Assembly: GCF_019218755.1 (NCBI RefSeq)
Contig: NZ_JAHUWZ010000001.1
Coordinates: forward strand, 310,001 to 374,000
DNA: 64,000 nt
Direction of reading: 5' to 3'
Origin: Acidovorax sp. sif1233
GTDB lineage: Bacteria; Pseudomonadota; Gammaproteobacteria; Burkholderiales; Burkholderiaceae_C
Below the pieces are notes generated by a model. The model did no database searches. It had not been told where the DNA came from and was given only the letters and a program-made list of their open reading frames with translations. This document shows positions 43,112-52,577 of the stretch, piece after piece. The position numbers and the translations under genes were made by a program. The stretch's first letter is position 1, and each line of letters opens with the position of its first letter.

Positions 43112-43411
43112 ATGGATTTTGTTTCGGCTGTCAAAAGCTGCCTGACGCAGTACGCGGGTTTCTCGGGTCGCGCCGTGCGCTCCGAGTTCTGGTGGTTCTT
43201 TCTGTTCCAGGTCGCGGTGATGGTGGTCGCCAGCTTCCTGGGCGACGTGATCTCCGGCATCGTCTCCCTCGCGCTGGTGCTGCCCGGGCTGGCCGTGGGC
43301 GCGCGCCGCCTGCATGACATCGGCCGCTCGGGCTGGTGGCAGTTGCTGACCCTGACCGGCATCGGTGTGCTGGTGCTGATCTACTGGTGGGTGCAGCCCA
43401 GCGAGGGCTGA
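43112..43411 (+). CDS. DUF805-family small membrane protein
   Basis: 99 residues from the ATG at 43112, with AGAGAGGGA upstream. The N-terminal FSGRAVRSEFWWFFLFQVAVM (arginine then RSEFWW) and GARRLHDIGRSGWWQLL are the DUF805 hallmarks, with a hydrophobic C-terminus LVLIYWWVQPSEG. Inner-membrane proteins of this family are widespread and functionally unassigned. It is monocistronic with its own terminator. Confidence 0.85.
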   Translation: MDFVSAVKSCLTQYAGFSGRAVRSEFWWFFLFQVAVMVVASFLGDVISGIVSLALVLPGLAVGARRLHDIGRSGWWQLLTLTGIGVLVLIYWWVQPSEG

Positions 43412-43449
43412 TCCCGCCCCAGGCAGGCCCGCCTGGCCTGCAACCCGCG

Positions 43450-43483
43450 AAGCCCGCTTGCCTTACGGCCGGCGGGCTTTTTT
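43450..43483 (+). terminator. Terminator of the DUF805 gene
   Basis: AAGCCCGC ... GCGGGCTT with an inner CC/GG pair is followed by six T. The remainder of the 323 bp gap to 43734 holds a repeat B copy and a Fur box. Confidence 0.85.
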
Positions 43484-43557
43484 GTTGGGGCCGCACTTTT
43501 GGGCACATGGGCATCGCCCTGGTTTTTCTGGAGGAAGGCCGCCGACCGGATAGTTAA

Positions 43558-43606
43558 TAAAAAGTGGCCCTGGCGCTTGATATACAAGCGCGAGCTGCTA
43601 TTAAAT
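43558..43606 (-). repeat. Repeat B copy before the TonB receptor
   Basis: AAAAAGTGGCCCTGGCGCTT, GATATAC, AAGCGCGAGCTGCTATTAAA: reverse orientation, between the DUF805 terminator and the Fur box. Confidence 0.8.
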
Positions 43607-43696
43607 TTGATGAATTCGGGAAAAAATCGGGGACCAGGGATGTTGTCGTTGTACGACATCCCGCGCCGGATCCGTCCAGGAGGCTGCTTTGATTTT

Positions 43697-43715
43697 TAAA
43701 ATGGTAATCATTCTT
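43697..43715 (+). promoter_or_regulatory. Fur box before the TonB receptor
   Basis: TAAAATGGTAATCATTCTT matches 14 of 19 positions of the Fur consensus GATAATGATAATCATTATC, with the central TAATCATT intact, 20 bp before the start codon. Iron-repressed expression is expected. Confidence 0.7.
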
Positions 43716-43734
43716 GCTTCCATTCTGAAAAATC

Positions 43735-45834
43735 ATGGCAATCCAACATCGGCAGACGGCGGTCTGCATGGGCATCGCGCTGGCCTTCGGTTTGGCCCCC
43801 ACCTGGGCGGCGGCACAGGGCGCGGCGGCCACGCTGTCCGAGGTGCGCGTAGACGCCAGCGCGGAGAAGGAGACGGCCACCGGCCCGGTGGTGGGGTACC
43901 GCGCGCGCAATGCAGCCACCGCCACCAAGACCGACACGCCGCTGTCGGAAACCCCGCAGTCCGTCACCGTGGTCACCCGCGACCAGCTGGTGGACCAGGG
44001 GGCCACCACGTTCCAGGAGGCGCTGCTGTACGCGGCGGGCGTGCGCAGCGACGCCTACGGCCTTGACAGCCGTTCCGACAGCGTGCGCGTGCGCGGCAGC
44101 TCGCCAGACACCTACCTCGACGGGCTGCGCCAGAACTACAACTGGTACACCAGCAGCACCCCCGCCGAGCCCTACGCGCTGGAGCGCCTCGAGGTGCTGC
44201 GCGGCCCTTCGGGCATGCTGTTCGGCGCAGGCACGGTGGCCGGCGTGGTCAACATGGTGAGCAAGCGCCCCCTGCAAGAGGCGCAGCGCGAGGTGGGCGT
44301 GCAGATCGGCAGCTGGAACCGCAAGCAGCTGCAGGCCGACCTGACCGGCCCGCTCACCCAGGACGGCGAATGGTCGTACCGCCTGGTGGCCGTGGCGCGC
44401 GATGCGGACACGCAGACCGATTACGTGCAGAACGACCGGCGCCTGATCGCGCCCTCGCTCGCCTGGCGGCCCAATGCCGCCACGTCGCTCACCCTGCAGG
44501 CCCATTGGCAGCAGGACCGCACGGGCAGCACGGCGCAGTTCCTGCCCTGGTCGGGCACGCTGCTGCCCAACCCCAATGGCATGCTGCCCATCAACCGCTT
44601 CATCGGCGAGCCCGGCGACTACTACGACAGCGACCGCGAATCCATCGGCTACCTGTTCGAGCACCGTTTCAACGATGCCTGGACGGTGCGCCAGAACCTG
44701 CGCCTGGCGCGCAACGAGAACCGCGGTGGTTACCACTACGCCGATTTCTTCACGGTCCCCGGCGGGTTCGGCTGGGACCCCGTGAACCAGCGCCTGACGG
44801 GCCGCATCTACGGCAAGAACATCACGCGCACGCGCATGGCCGCGGTCGACACCCACCTGCAGGGCAACCTCACCACCGGCGCGCTGAGCCACCAGCTGTT
44901 GCTGGGCGTGGACTGGAACCGGCAGACCGAGAACAAGAACGAGGCGGACGATGCCTACAACACGCCCATCGACGCCTATGCGCCGGTGTACGGCCACCGC
45001 CTGAACCCCACGCTCATCGCCAGGCCCGAGAACGTGCAGCGCCAAAGCGGCCTGTATGTGCAGGACCAGATGAAGTGGGGCCCGTGGATCTTCATCGCCG
45101 GCCTGCGCCACGACCGCGCCGTGAACGGCCTGGCGGGCCAGCCGGATGACCGCACGAGCGACACCACCAAGCGCCTGGGCGTGATGTACCAGCTGGCCGG
45201 GGGCTGGACGCCCTACATCAGCTACGCAGAGTCCTTCAGCCCCGTGAGCGGCACCAACGCCTATGGCCAGCGCTTCAAGCCGCTGCAGGGCGAGCAGATC
45301 GAGGTGGGGGTGAAGTACGCGCCCGCGGGCAGCTCCACGCAATTCACGGCGGCGGTGTACGACCTCAAGGAAAAGAACCAGAAGGTGGCCGACCCGACCA
45401 ACCCCGACAACTCGCTGCAGGTGGGCCAGACCCGCAACAAGGGCCTGGAGCTGGAGTACAAGGCCCGCGTGGCCACGGCCTTCGACCTGACGGCCCATTA
45501 CAACTACACGGACGTCGATCCCCTGCTGGAAGGGCTTCCCCGCCACCAGGCCGCCGTGTGGGGCGTGTACCGCTTTTCCATCGGCGGTGTGCGCGGCTTC
45601 TCGGCGGGCGCGGGCTACCGCTGGCTGTCGTCGTTCCGCGACGGCACCGGCCCCGAGGTTCCGTCCGCCGGGGTGGTCGATGCGCTGCTGGCCTACGACA
45701 CCCAGGACTGGCGCTATGCCCTCAACATCAGCAACCTCGCCGACAAGAAGTACATGAGCACCTGCCTGTCGCGCGGTGACTGCTGGTGGGCCACGCGCCG
45801 CAACGTGGTGCTGAGCGCGACGTATAGGTTTTAA
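43735..45834 (+). CDS. TonB-dependent siderophore receptor
   Basis: 699 residues with a signal peptide ending APTWAAAQG. There is no N-terminal STN signalling domain. The plug domain runs from about residue 60 (TPLSETPQSVTVVTRDQLVDQGATTFQEAL) through LERLEVLRGPSGMLFGAGTVAGVVNMVSKRP. The beta-barrel follows, with GLRHDRAVNGL, ISYAESFSPVSG, and the C-terminal NISNLADKKYMSTC...RRNVVLSATYRF with terminal phenylalanine. The FhuA/FpvA-like form and the upstream Fur box indicate ferric-siderophore uptake. The ligand is unknown, and no transport or biosynthesis partner genes lie beside it. Confidence 0.9.
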   Translation: MAIQHRQTAVCMGIALAFGLAPTWAAAQGAAATLSEVRVDASAEKETATGPVVGYRARNAATATKTDTPLSETPQSVTVVTRDQLVDQGATTFQEALLYAAGVRSDAYGLDSRSDSVRVRGSSPDTYLDGLRQNYNWYTSSTPAEPYALERLEVLRGPSGMLFGAGTVAGVVNMVSKRPLQEAQREVGVQIGSWNRKQLQADLTGPLTQDGEWSYRLVAVARDADTQTDYVQNDRRLIAPSLAWRPNAATSLTLQAHWQQDRTGSTAQFLPWSGTLLPNPNGMLPINRFIGEPGDYYDSDRESIGYLFEHRFNDAWTVRQNLRLARNENRGGYHYADFFTVPGGFGWDPVNQRLTGRIYGKNITRTRMAAVDTHLQGNLTTGALSHQLLLGVDWNRQTENKNEADDAYNTPIDAYAPVYGHRLNPTLIARPENVQRQSGLYVQDQMKWGPWIFIAGLRHDRAVNGLAGQPDDRTSDTTKRLGVMYQLAGGWTPYISYAESFSPVSGTNAYGQRFKPLQGEQIEVGVKYAPAGSSTQFTAAVYDLKEKNQKVADPTNPDNSLQVGQTRNKGLELEYKARVATAFDLTAHYNYTDVDPLLEGLPRHQAAVWGVYRFSIGGVRGFSAGAGYRWLSSFRDGTGPEVPSAGVVDALLAYDTQDWRYALNISNLADKKYMSTCLSRGDCWWATRRNVVLSATYRF

Positions 45835-45917
45835 CCCCCTGAGCCGCTTCGCGTCTTCCCCGAGGGGGACGCCGCCCATGCAGCGGGGCGGCCCTTGCAC
45901 GGCGGCACTGGCACGGG
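45835..45917 (+). repeat. Repeat A copy after the TonB receptor
   Basis: CCCCCTGAGCCGCTTCGCG, TCTTCCCCGAGGGGGACGCCG, GCAGCGGGGCGGCCCTTGCA, GGCGGCACTGGCACGG, beginning directly at the stop codon. It is one of the cleanest copies. Confidence 0.8.
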
Positions 45918-46031
45918 ACAGTGCCCATGCGAAGGCCGGGCCCTTTGCTCTGGGTTGGCGCGGTGCAGTGAATCGCGATACAAATGTCGAAAGAGCGGCC
46001 CGCGCCACGACGTGCTTCACGTGTTCCAAGT

Positions 46032-46069
46032 AAAAAACCCCGCGGGTCTTGCGACCTGCGGGGTTTTTT
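46032..46069. terminator. Bidirectional terminator downstream of groEL
   Basis: AAAAAACCCCGC, then an inner GGGTC/GACCT pairing, GCGGGGTTTTTT. The A and T runs flank the stem on both sides, so it serves groEL leftwards and the TonB receptor rightwards. Confidence 0.9.
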
Positions 46070-46115
46070 GTGGGCTACCGGGCAGAACCTGGGTTCCACC
46101 CGGAGCGGCCGGCCA

Positions 46116-47777
<1,662 letters not shown>

Positions 47778-47792
47778 CTACAAGATTTGAAT

Positions 47793-47838
47793 CAAAAATG
47801 CTTCTAGCGCTTATTGGTAAAGCGCTGGCAGCTATGAA
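47793..47838 (-). repeat. Repeat B copy between groES and groEL
   Basis: AAAAATGCTTCTAGCGCTTA, TTGGTA, AAGCGCTGGCAGCTATGAAAA, in the 97 bp gap between the two chaperonin genes. The 8 bp stem will be present in the groESL transcript. Confidence 0.8.
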
Positions 47839-47865
47839 AAAGTGAGTAAACCGAAGGAGAAAGGA

Positions 47866-48156
47866 TTACTTCTCGACGACTGCGAACAGGTCGTCTTCCT
47901 TCATGACCAGCAGTTCGTCGCCCTTGACCTTGACGGTCTGGCCCGAGTACTTGCCGAACAGAACGCGGTCGCCGACCTTCACGTTCAGGGCGATCAGTTC
48001 GCCCTTGTCGTTCTTCTTGCCGGGGCCAACGGCCAGCACTTCACCTTGATCGGGCTTTTCAGCGGCGTTGTCAGGGATCACGATGCCGGAGGCGGTCGTG
48101 GTTTCGCTTTCGATACGCTTGACGATCACGCGATCGTGCAGAGGGCGAAGGTTCAT
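47866..48156 (-). CDS. groS: Co-chaperonin GroES (10 kDa)
   Basis: 96 residues from the ATG at 48156; the frame upstream includes the CIRCE region and was excluded. [16 protein letters not shown], the mobile loop [18 protein letters not shown] and [17 protein letters not shown] are standard. It caps GroEL. GGAG is present before the start. Together with CIRCE it forms a heat-shock operon. Confidence 0.98.
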   Translation of the reverse strand: MNLRPLHDRVIVKRIESETTTASGIVIPDNAAEKPDQGEVLAVGPGKKNDKGELIALNVKVGDRVLFGKYSGQTVKVKGDELLVMKEDDLFAVVEK

Positions 48157-48245
48157 TGCATTGCTCCTGTTTTCAGTGAAAAAAAGCTGACTTACCAGCA
48201 CCCGGGGGACCAGGCGCTGCGAAATTTCCGGCAGGCGGTGCGGTG

Positions 48246-48272
48246 TTAGCACTCGTCTGTGGTGAGTGCTAA
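48246..48272. promoter_or_regulatory. CIRCE operator (HrcA binding site) before groES
   Basis: TTAGCACTC, nine bases (GTCTGTGGT), GAGTGCTAA: a perfect CIRCE element 90 bp before groES. It implies repression by HrcA, whose gene is not in the window. Confidence 0.97.
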
Positions 48273-48950
48273 TGATACGGGCATTTGTGGCGGTTTCAAG
48301 ACGCCGCGCACATTTCGGCTGTCAACGAAGACCGGTGCGGAACGCCACTCTACTTTCGTTGTTCCGCCATTCAACTTTAGATTTCGGCACCCGCGACCGT
48401 GAACCTGAGGAGCACCTCGCATGAGCGCCATCTAGCTGAGCACCAGTCACAGAGGCTTGAACTGGAAGTGAGCAATAACACACTTTGCCATTGACCACTG
48501 CGGTCGTATTTCAAGGTCAGCTGCAGGCTGTACCAAGTCATTCGCGTCGACAACCTGAGCGACGGCTTCGGTATTGAGCGGTCAATCGACGGGCAGCCGC
48601 ACCGACGGCCACTGCTCCGCCGAGACCGGGCGTTCGATCGTTGCCGACGGGGATACCGGTGCGAGTGACCGGTTTGGTGTGTGAGCACCGGCGCGTGTCG
48701 ACCCAGAGCAACCATGCGCCGTCGTGAACCGAAGGTTGTCCTCTGTCTTTTCCTTGGTTGCCTTCCCGTGGCTTCCACCTCGTTGACTGCCCCCCCGGGT
48801 TCGTGACGACTGCGATCGTGCACATGACGGGGCGCCGCGCCCATATTATGGTGAGCTGTGTGATGTCATCAGTTCTGAGGACAGACAACGGCCCGGCGCG
48901 ATGGCAGCATCGCGCGCACCACTCGCCTGTGCGCAGGCGCATGGCTGAAG
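48273..48950. other. Geneless stretch, possibly a decayed insertion sequence
   Basis: About 680 bp without a convincing gene. GC content is lower than in the flanks and short frames break on both strands. On the minus strand around 48350-48390 two imperfect tandem words (AAAGTTGAATGGCGGAAC and GAAAGTAGAGTGGCGTTCC) resemble the repeated ends of IS21-type elements. The frame ending CEVLLRFTVAGAEI before them is reminiscent of an IstB C-terminus with frameshifts. This is suggestive only. Confidence 0.3.
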
Positions 48951-49005
48951 AACTATCAAAACAATAGCTGCTTGCGCTGAATGGATAAGCGCCGGAGGTC
49001 AAAAC
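48951..49005 (+). repeat. Repeat B copy supplying the Shine-Dalgarno of the Kelch-type gene
   Basis: ACTATCAAAACAATAGCTGC, TTGCGCTGAATGGATAAGCGC, CGGAGGTCAAAAC ends exactly at the ATG at 49006. The conserved GGAGG of the repeat (48994-48998) stands seven bases before the start codon. Confidence 0.85.
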
Positions 49006-52000
49006 ATGCCAAGAAACCTGCTGTCCGCGCGCCACCGTGCCGCCTTGTGTCTGGCCTGGCTGCTGGGGGGCTGGCTGCTGCTCCAGGCGGGCGCCGCGCA
49101 GGCGCAGGCTGTGGGCTGGGCCAGCGGTGCCAGCCTGGCTGCCGCGCGCAGCGACCACAGCACCACCGTGCTGCCCAATGGCAAGGTGCTGGTGGCCGGT
49201 GGGCAAGTGGCAGGCAACGCGCGCACCGCCAGCGCCGAACTGTACGACCCTGCCACCGGCGCCTGGGCGGCCACGGGCGCCATGGCTGCGGCGCGCCAAG
49301 GCCACACCGCCACGTTGCTGCCCAGCGGCAAGGTGCTGGTGGCGGGAGGCATGGATGGCGCTGTCCTGGCCAGTGCCGAGCTGTATGACCCCGCCACTGG
49401 CACCTGGGCCGCCGCTGGCGCCCTGGGCCATGCCCGCCGCGAAGCCACCGCCACGCTGTTGGCCAATGGCAAGGTACTCGTGGCGGGGGGATGGCCCCCC
49501 GGCCCAGCCACCAGCCCGGCGGAGCTCTTCGACCCCGCCGCGAACGGCGGCTTGGGCGCCTGGTCCGACACCGGCGCCCTGGCCCAGCCGCGTTTTGAAC
49601 ATACGGCCACCTTGCTGCCCGATGGCAAGGTGCTCGTCGCAGGGGGCACGGCCAATGGCAGCGCCGCTTTGAATAGCGCCGAACTCTACGACCCCGCCCT
49701 GGGCACCTGGACCACCGTCGGCAATACGCTGGCCACCGCGCGCTATGACCACACAGCCACCTTGCTGCCTAGCGGCCAGGTCCTTGTGGTGGGCGGAGCC
49801 GACAGCCTGGCCCTGGCCCTGGCCCAGGCCGAGCTGTACGACCCCGGTGCCGGCACCTGGACCGCCGTCAGCCCGCTGACCACGGGGCGCTTCAGCCACA
49901 CGGCCAGCCTGCTGCCCGACGGCACGGTGCTGGTCGCGGCAGGCTCCAACTTGATCCATGGGCTGCTCGGCAGCGCCGAGTTGTTCAACCCCGGCACCAA
50001 CAGCTGGACTGCGGCCCCCGCGCTGGCCAGCCCGCGCCTCTACCACACGGCCACGGTGCTGCCCGATGGCACGGTGCTCGCCGTGGCTGGCGCCGGCGCC
50101 GGCCCGCTTCTGGCCAGCACGGAGGTCTACACCCCCGCCAGCGGCGCGTGGAGCGCGGCGGGCAGCATGGGCATGGGGGGCAGCGTCACGCGGGCCTCGC
50201 TGCTGCCGTCAGGCAAGGTGTTGGCGATTACCAGTTTGTCGACCTCCGCACGGCTGTATGACCCCGTGGGCAACAGCTGGAGCCCTGCCGCCAACCACCT
50301 CACCAGCCGCGAAATGCCCACCCTGACCTTGCTGGCGTCCGGCCAGTTGCTGGTGGCCAGCGGCACAGGTGCCAGCGCCGAGCGCTACGACGAGAACACC
50401 AACACCTGGACGGCCACCGGCCCCATGAACGCCGCACACAGAGGCGGGGGCGCCGCGCTGCTGGCGTCGGGCAAGGTGCTGGTGGTCGGCGGGGCCAACG
50501 GGACAGGCCCATCCAGCAACACCGTGGAGCTCTACGACCCCGCGACCGACACCTGGGCATTGCGCGCGCCGATGCTCTCGGTCCGGCACTACTTTGGCAG
50601 CAGCGTGATGCTGCCCGATGGGCGCGTGCTGGTGGCGGGCGGGTTCACCAACGGTGGCCGCACCGCCCTCGCGGAGATCTACGACCCCCAATCAGACACC
50701 TGGACCGCCACGGGCGCGCTGGCCATCCCGCGCAGCGACCACACCGCGACCCTGCTGCCCTCGGGCAAGGTGCTGGTGGCGGGCGGCGCCACCGGCCCCT
50801 TCAACAGCCCCACCGCCGAGCTGACCGCCGAGCTGTACGACCCGGCGACCGGCACCTGGTCGCCCGCGGGTACGCTGGCCTCAGGTACCGGCGGCAGCGA
50901 TCCAACGGCCATGCTGCTGCCCGGCGGCCAGGTGCTGTTGGTTGGGGGCTACCTCAGCGGGGCACGGAGCGGCAGCCAGCTGTACGACCCCGCTGCCAAC
51001 ACCTGGGCCAGCACGCCACCGCTGATCACGGGCCGTGCGCAGCACGCCAGCGTGCTGCTGCCTTCGGGCCACGTGCTGGCCGCGGGCGGCATTGGTTCCG
51101 GTGGCAATTTGGCCAGTGCCGAACGCTATGACCCCGCTGGAGGCACCGTGCCAGCGGCCCGCGTGCCCCAGCTTGCCAGCGGCCCGGCCCGCTTGGTGGA
51201 CGGTACCGCCTTCACCCTGGGCGGCTTGCGTCTGCACGGCGACAGCGAGGCCAGCGGCGGTGGCACGGGCGCATCGCCCACGCCGCTGCCGCTGGTGCAG
51301 CTGCGGCGGCTGGACAACGGCGCCACGCGCTGGCTCACGCCCACGGCATCGTCGGCCACCACGGTGGACGTGGCCGCGCCGGGCGTGTTGCCGCGTGGCC
51401 GCTACGCGCTGCGCGTGTTCGTCAACGGCATGGTGTCCGATGCGCTGCCGACAAGCACCCATGCCACGCCCGCGCTGGCCCTGGCCGCCAGCGCCAACCC
51501 CAGCCCCGGAGGTGCCAGCGTCACCTTCACCGCCACGCTGTCCGGGGCGGACAGCCCCACGGGCACGGTGGCGTTCAGCGCAGGCGGCGTGCCGCTGTGC
51601 GCGGCCGCGCCCCTCGTCGGCGGCGCGGCCGTCTGCGCCGTGAACACCCTGCCCATGGGCACGCAGGCCATCACCGCCAGCTACGGCGGCGACGCCAACA
51701 ACACGGGCGCCCTGGCGGGCATCACGCACACCGTGAGCCCGGTCAGCCTGCCGCTGCCCGGCGGCGGCATGGGGCAGCAGGTGGTGGTGGGCATCAGCGG
51801 CGGCCCGGCGGGCTGCGTGGTGGGCAGCCTCGCGTTGAGCGCTGCCACCGCAGGCGACAACCTGCCCGCCAACGCCACGGCCCCGCTGGGCGTGCTGCGC
51901 TTTGCCGCCACGGGCTGCGCGGGCGCCACGCTGACGGTGCAGATGGACTACCCCGCAGGCAGCCTGGCGGGCCTGCAGCCCCACAAGTTCGGCCCCGCCA

Positions 52001-52266
52001 GCGTGGGCGCCCCGGCGTCCACGTGGTTCCCTCACGGTAGCGTGGCGGGTAACCGGCTGACCTTCACCGTGACGGACAACGGCGTGGGCGACGGCGACAC
52101 CACCACGCCGGGCGCGATCACCGACCCGCACGCGATGCTGCTGTTTGCCGCGCCACCCGTAGTGGGTGCGCAGGCCATCCCCACGCTGTCGGAGTGGGGC
52201 GTGCTGCTGCTGTCGGCGCTGCTGGGCGCCCTGGGCTGGCGTGGGCGGCGGCGCCTGGGGGTTTGA
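49006..52266 (+). CDS. Kelch-type repeat surface protein with IPTL-CTERM sorting signal
   Basis: 1086 residues. The signal peptide ends GAAQAQA (about residue 35). Around fourteen Kelch-like units of ~48-55 residues follow (HTATLLPSGKVLVAGG...ASAELYDPATGTWAAAG), forming one or two propellers. Then come an Ig-like bacterial repeat domain (residues ~820-910, TFTATLSGADSPTGTVAFSAGG) and a choice-of-anchor U-like domain with GVGDGDTTTPGAITDP. The C-terminus IPTLSEWGVLLLSALL from residue 1058, then RGRRR, is a textbook IPTL-CTERM tail, recognised by exosortase H. The protein is probably exported, cleaved and attached to the envelope or extracellular matrix. Its binding target is unknown. Confidence 0.88.
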   Translation: MPRNLLSARHRAALCLAWLLGGWLLLQAGAAQAQAVGWASGASLAAARSDHSTTVLPNGKVLVAGGQVAGNARTASAELYDPATGAWAATGAMAAARQGHTATLLPSGKVLVAGGMDGAVLASAELYDPATGTWAAAGALGHARREATATLLANGKVLVAGGWPPGPATSPAELFDPAANGGLGAWSDTGALAQPRFEHTATLLPDGKVLVAGGTANGSAALNSAELYDPALGTWTTVGNTLATARYDHTATLLPSGQVLVVGGADSLALALAQAELYDPGAGTWTAVSPLTTGRFSHTASLLPDGTVLVAAGSNLIHGLLGSAELFNPGTNSWTAAPALASPRLYHTATVLPDGTVLAVAGAGAGPLLASTEVYTPASGAWSAAGSMGMGGSVTRASLLPSGKVLAITSLSTSARLYDPVGNSWSPAANHLTSREMPTLTLLASGQLLVASGTGASAERYDENTNTWTATGPMNAAHRGGGAALLASGKVLVVGGANGTGPSSNTVELYDPATDTWALRAPMLSVRHYFGSSVMLPDGRVLVAGGFTNGGRTALAEIYDPQSDTWTATGALAIPRSDHTATLLPSGKVLVAGGATGPFNSPTAELTAELYDPATGTWSPAGTLASGTGGSDPTAMLLPGGQVLLVGGYLSGARSGSQLYDPAANTWASTPPLITGRAQHASVLLPSGHVLAAGGIGSGGNLASAERYDPAGGTVPAARVPQLASGPARLVDGTAFTLGGLRLHGDSEASGGGTGASPTPLPLVQLRRLDNGATRWLTPTASSATTVDVAAPGVLPRGRYALRVFVNGMVSDALPTSTHATPALALAASANPSPGGASVTFTATLSGADSPTGTVAFSAGGVPLCAAAPLVGGAAVCAVNTLPMGTQAITASYGGDANNTGALAGITHTVSPVSLPLPGGGMGQQVVVGISGGPAGCVVGSLALSAATAGDNLPANATAPLGVLRFAATGCAGATLTVQMDYPAGSLAGLQPHKFGPASVGAPASTWFPHGSVAGNRLTFTVTDNGVGDGDTTTPGAITDPHAMLLFAAPPVVGAQAIPTLSEWGVLLLSALLGALGWRGRRRLGV

Positions 52267-52269
52267 ATG

Positions 52270-52325
52270 AAACTGGCCTCCAGCGCTTTTCCAATAAGCG
52301 CAAACAGCTATTGATTCAATAGCAT
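52270..52325 (-). repeat. Repeat B copy after the Kelch-type gene
   Basis: AAACTGGCCTCCAGCGCTTT, TCCAAT, AAGCGCAAACAGCTATTGATTCAATAG, directly after the stop at 52266 and overlapping the end of the LysR-type remnant. The A/T tail carries its own short palindrome (CTATTGATTCAATAG). Confidence 0.82.
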
Positions 52326-52496
52326 TCCGCTTTTTTCGGCCTCCAGCAGGCGCGTGAGCAGCGGGTGCATCACCTTGCGCGCGCCGTAGATCAGGTGGAA
52401 CTGCTCCTGCGCGTCGGGGCTGGTGCCCACCTGCACCAGTCCATGGGTCTTTTGCAGGTGCGCGCCCACCGACACGGGGGCCGGCATCACGCCCAT
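52308..52496 (-). pseudogene. C-terminal remnant of a LysR-type regulator (NhaR-like)
   Basis: The 62-codon frame GVMPAPVSVGAHLQKTHGLVQVG...EQFHLIYGARKVMHPLLTRLLE resembles the end of the effector domain of NhaR-like LysR proteins (APxxV...YGLVxxG...ERFYAISxERxxxHPA). The DNA-binding domain and most of the effector domain are missing. Upstream codons (52497-52575) do not continue the homology. The final residues (MLLNQ) are encoded by the repeat B copy. It appears to be a deletion remnant left between two rearranged blocks. Confidence 0.6.
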
Positions 52497-52577
52497 GCGC
52501 CGGTTCCTACGTTTGCTTCGCCCTGGCCATCGGAAGGCGCCACCAGATGGATTGGCGATGGCAGAAAACCCCCGTCA

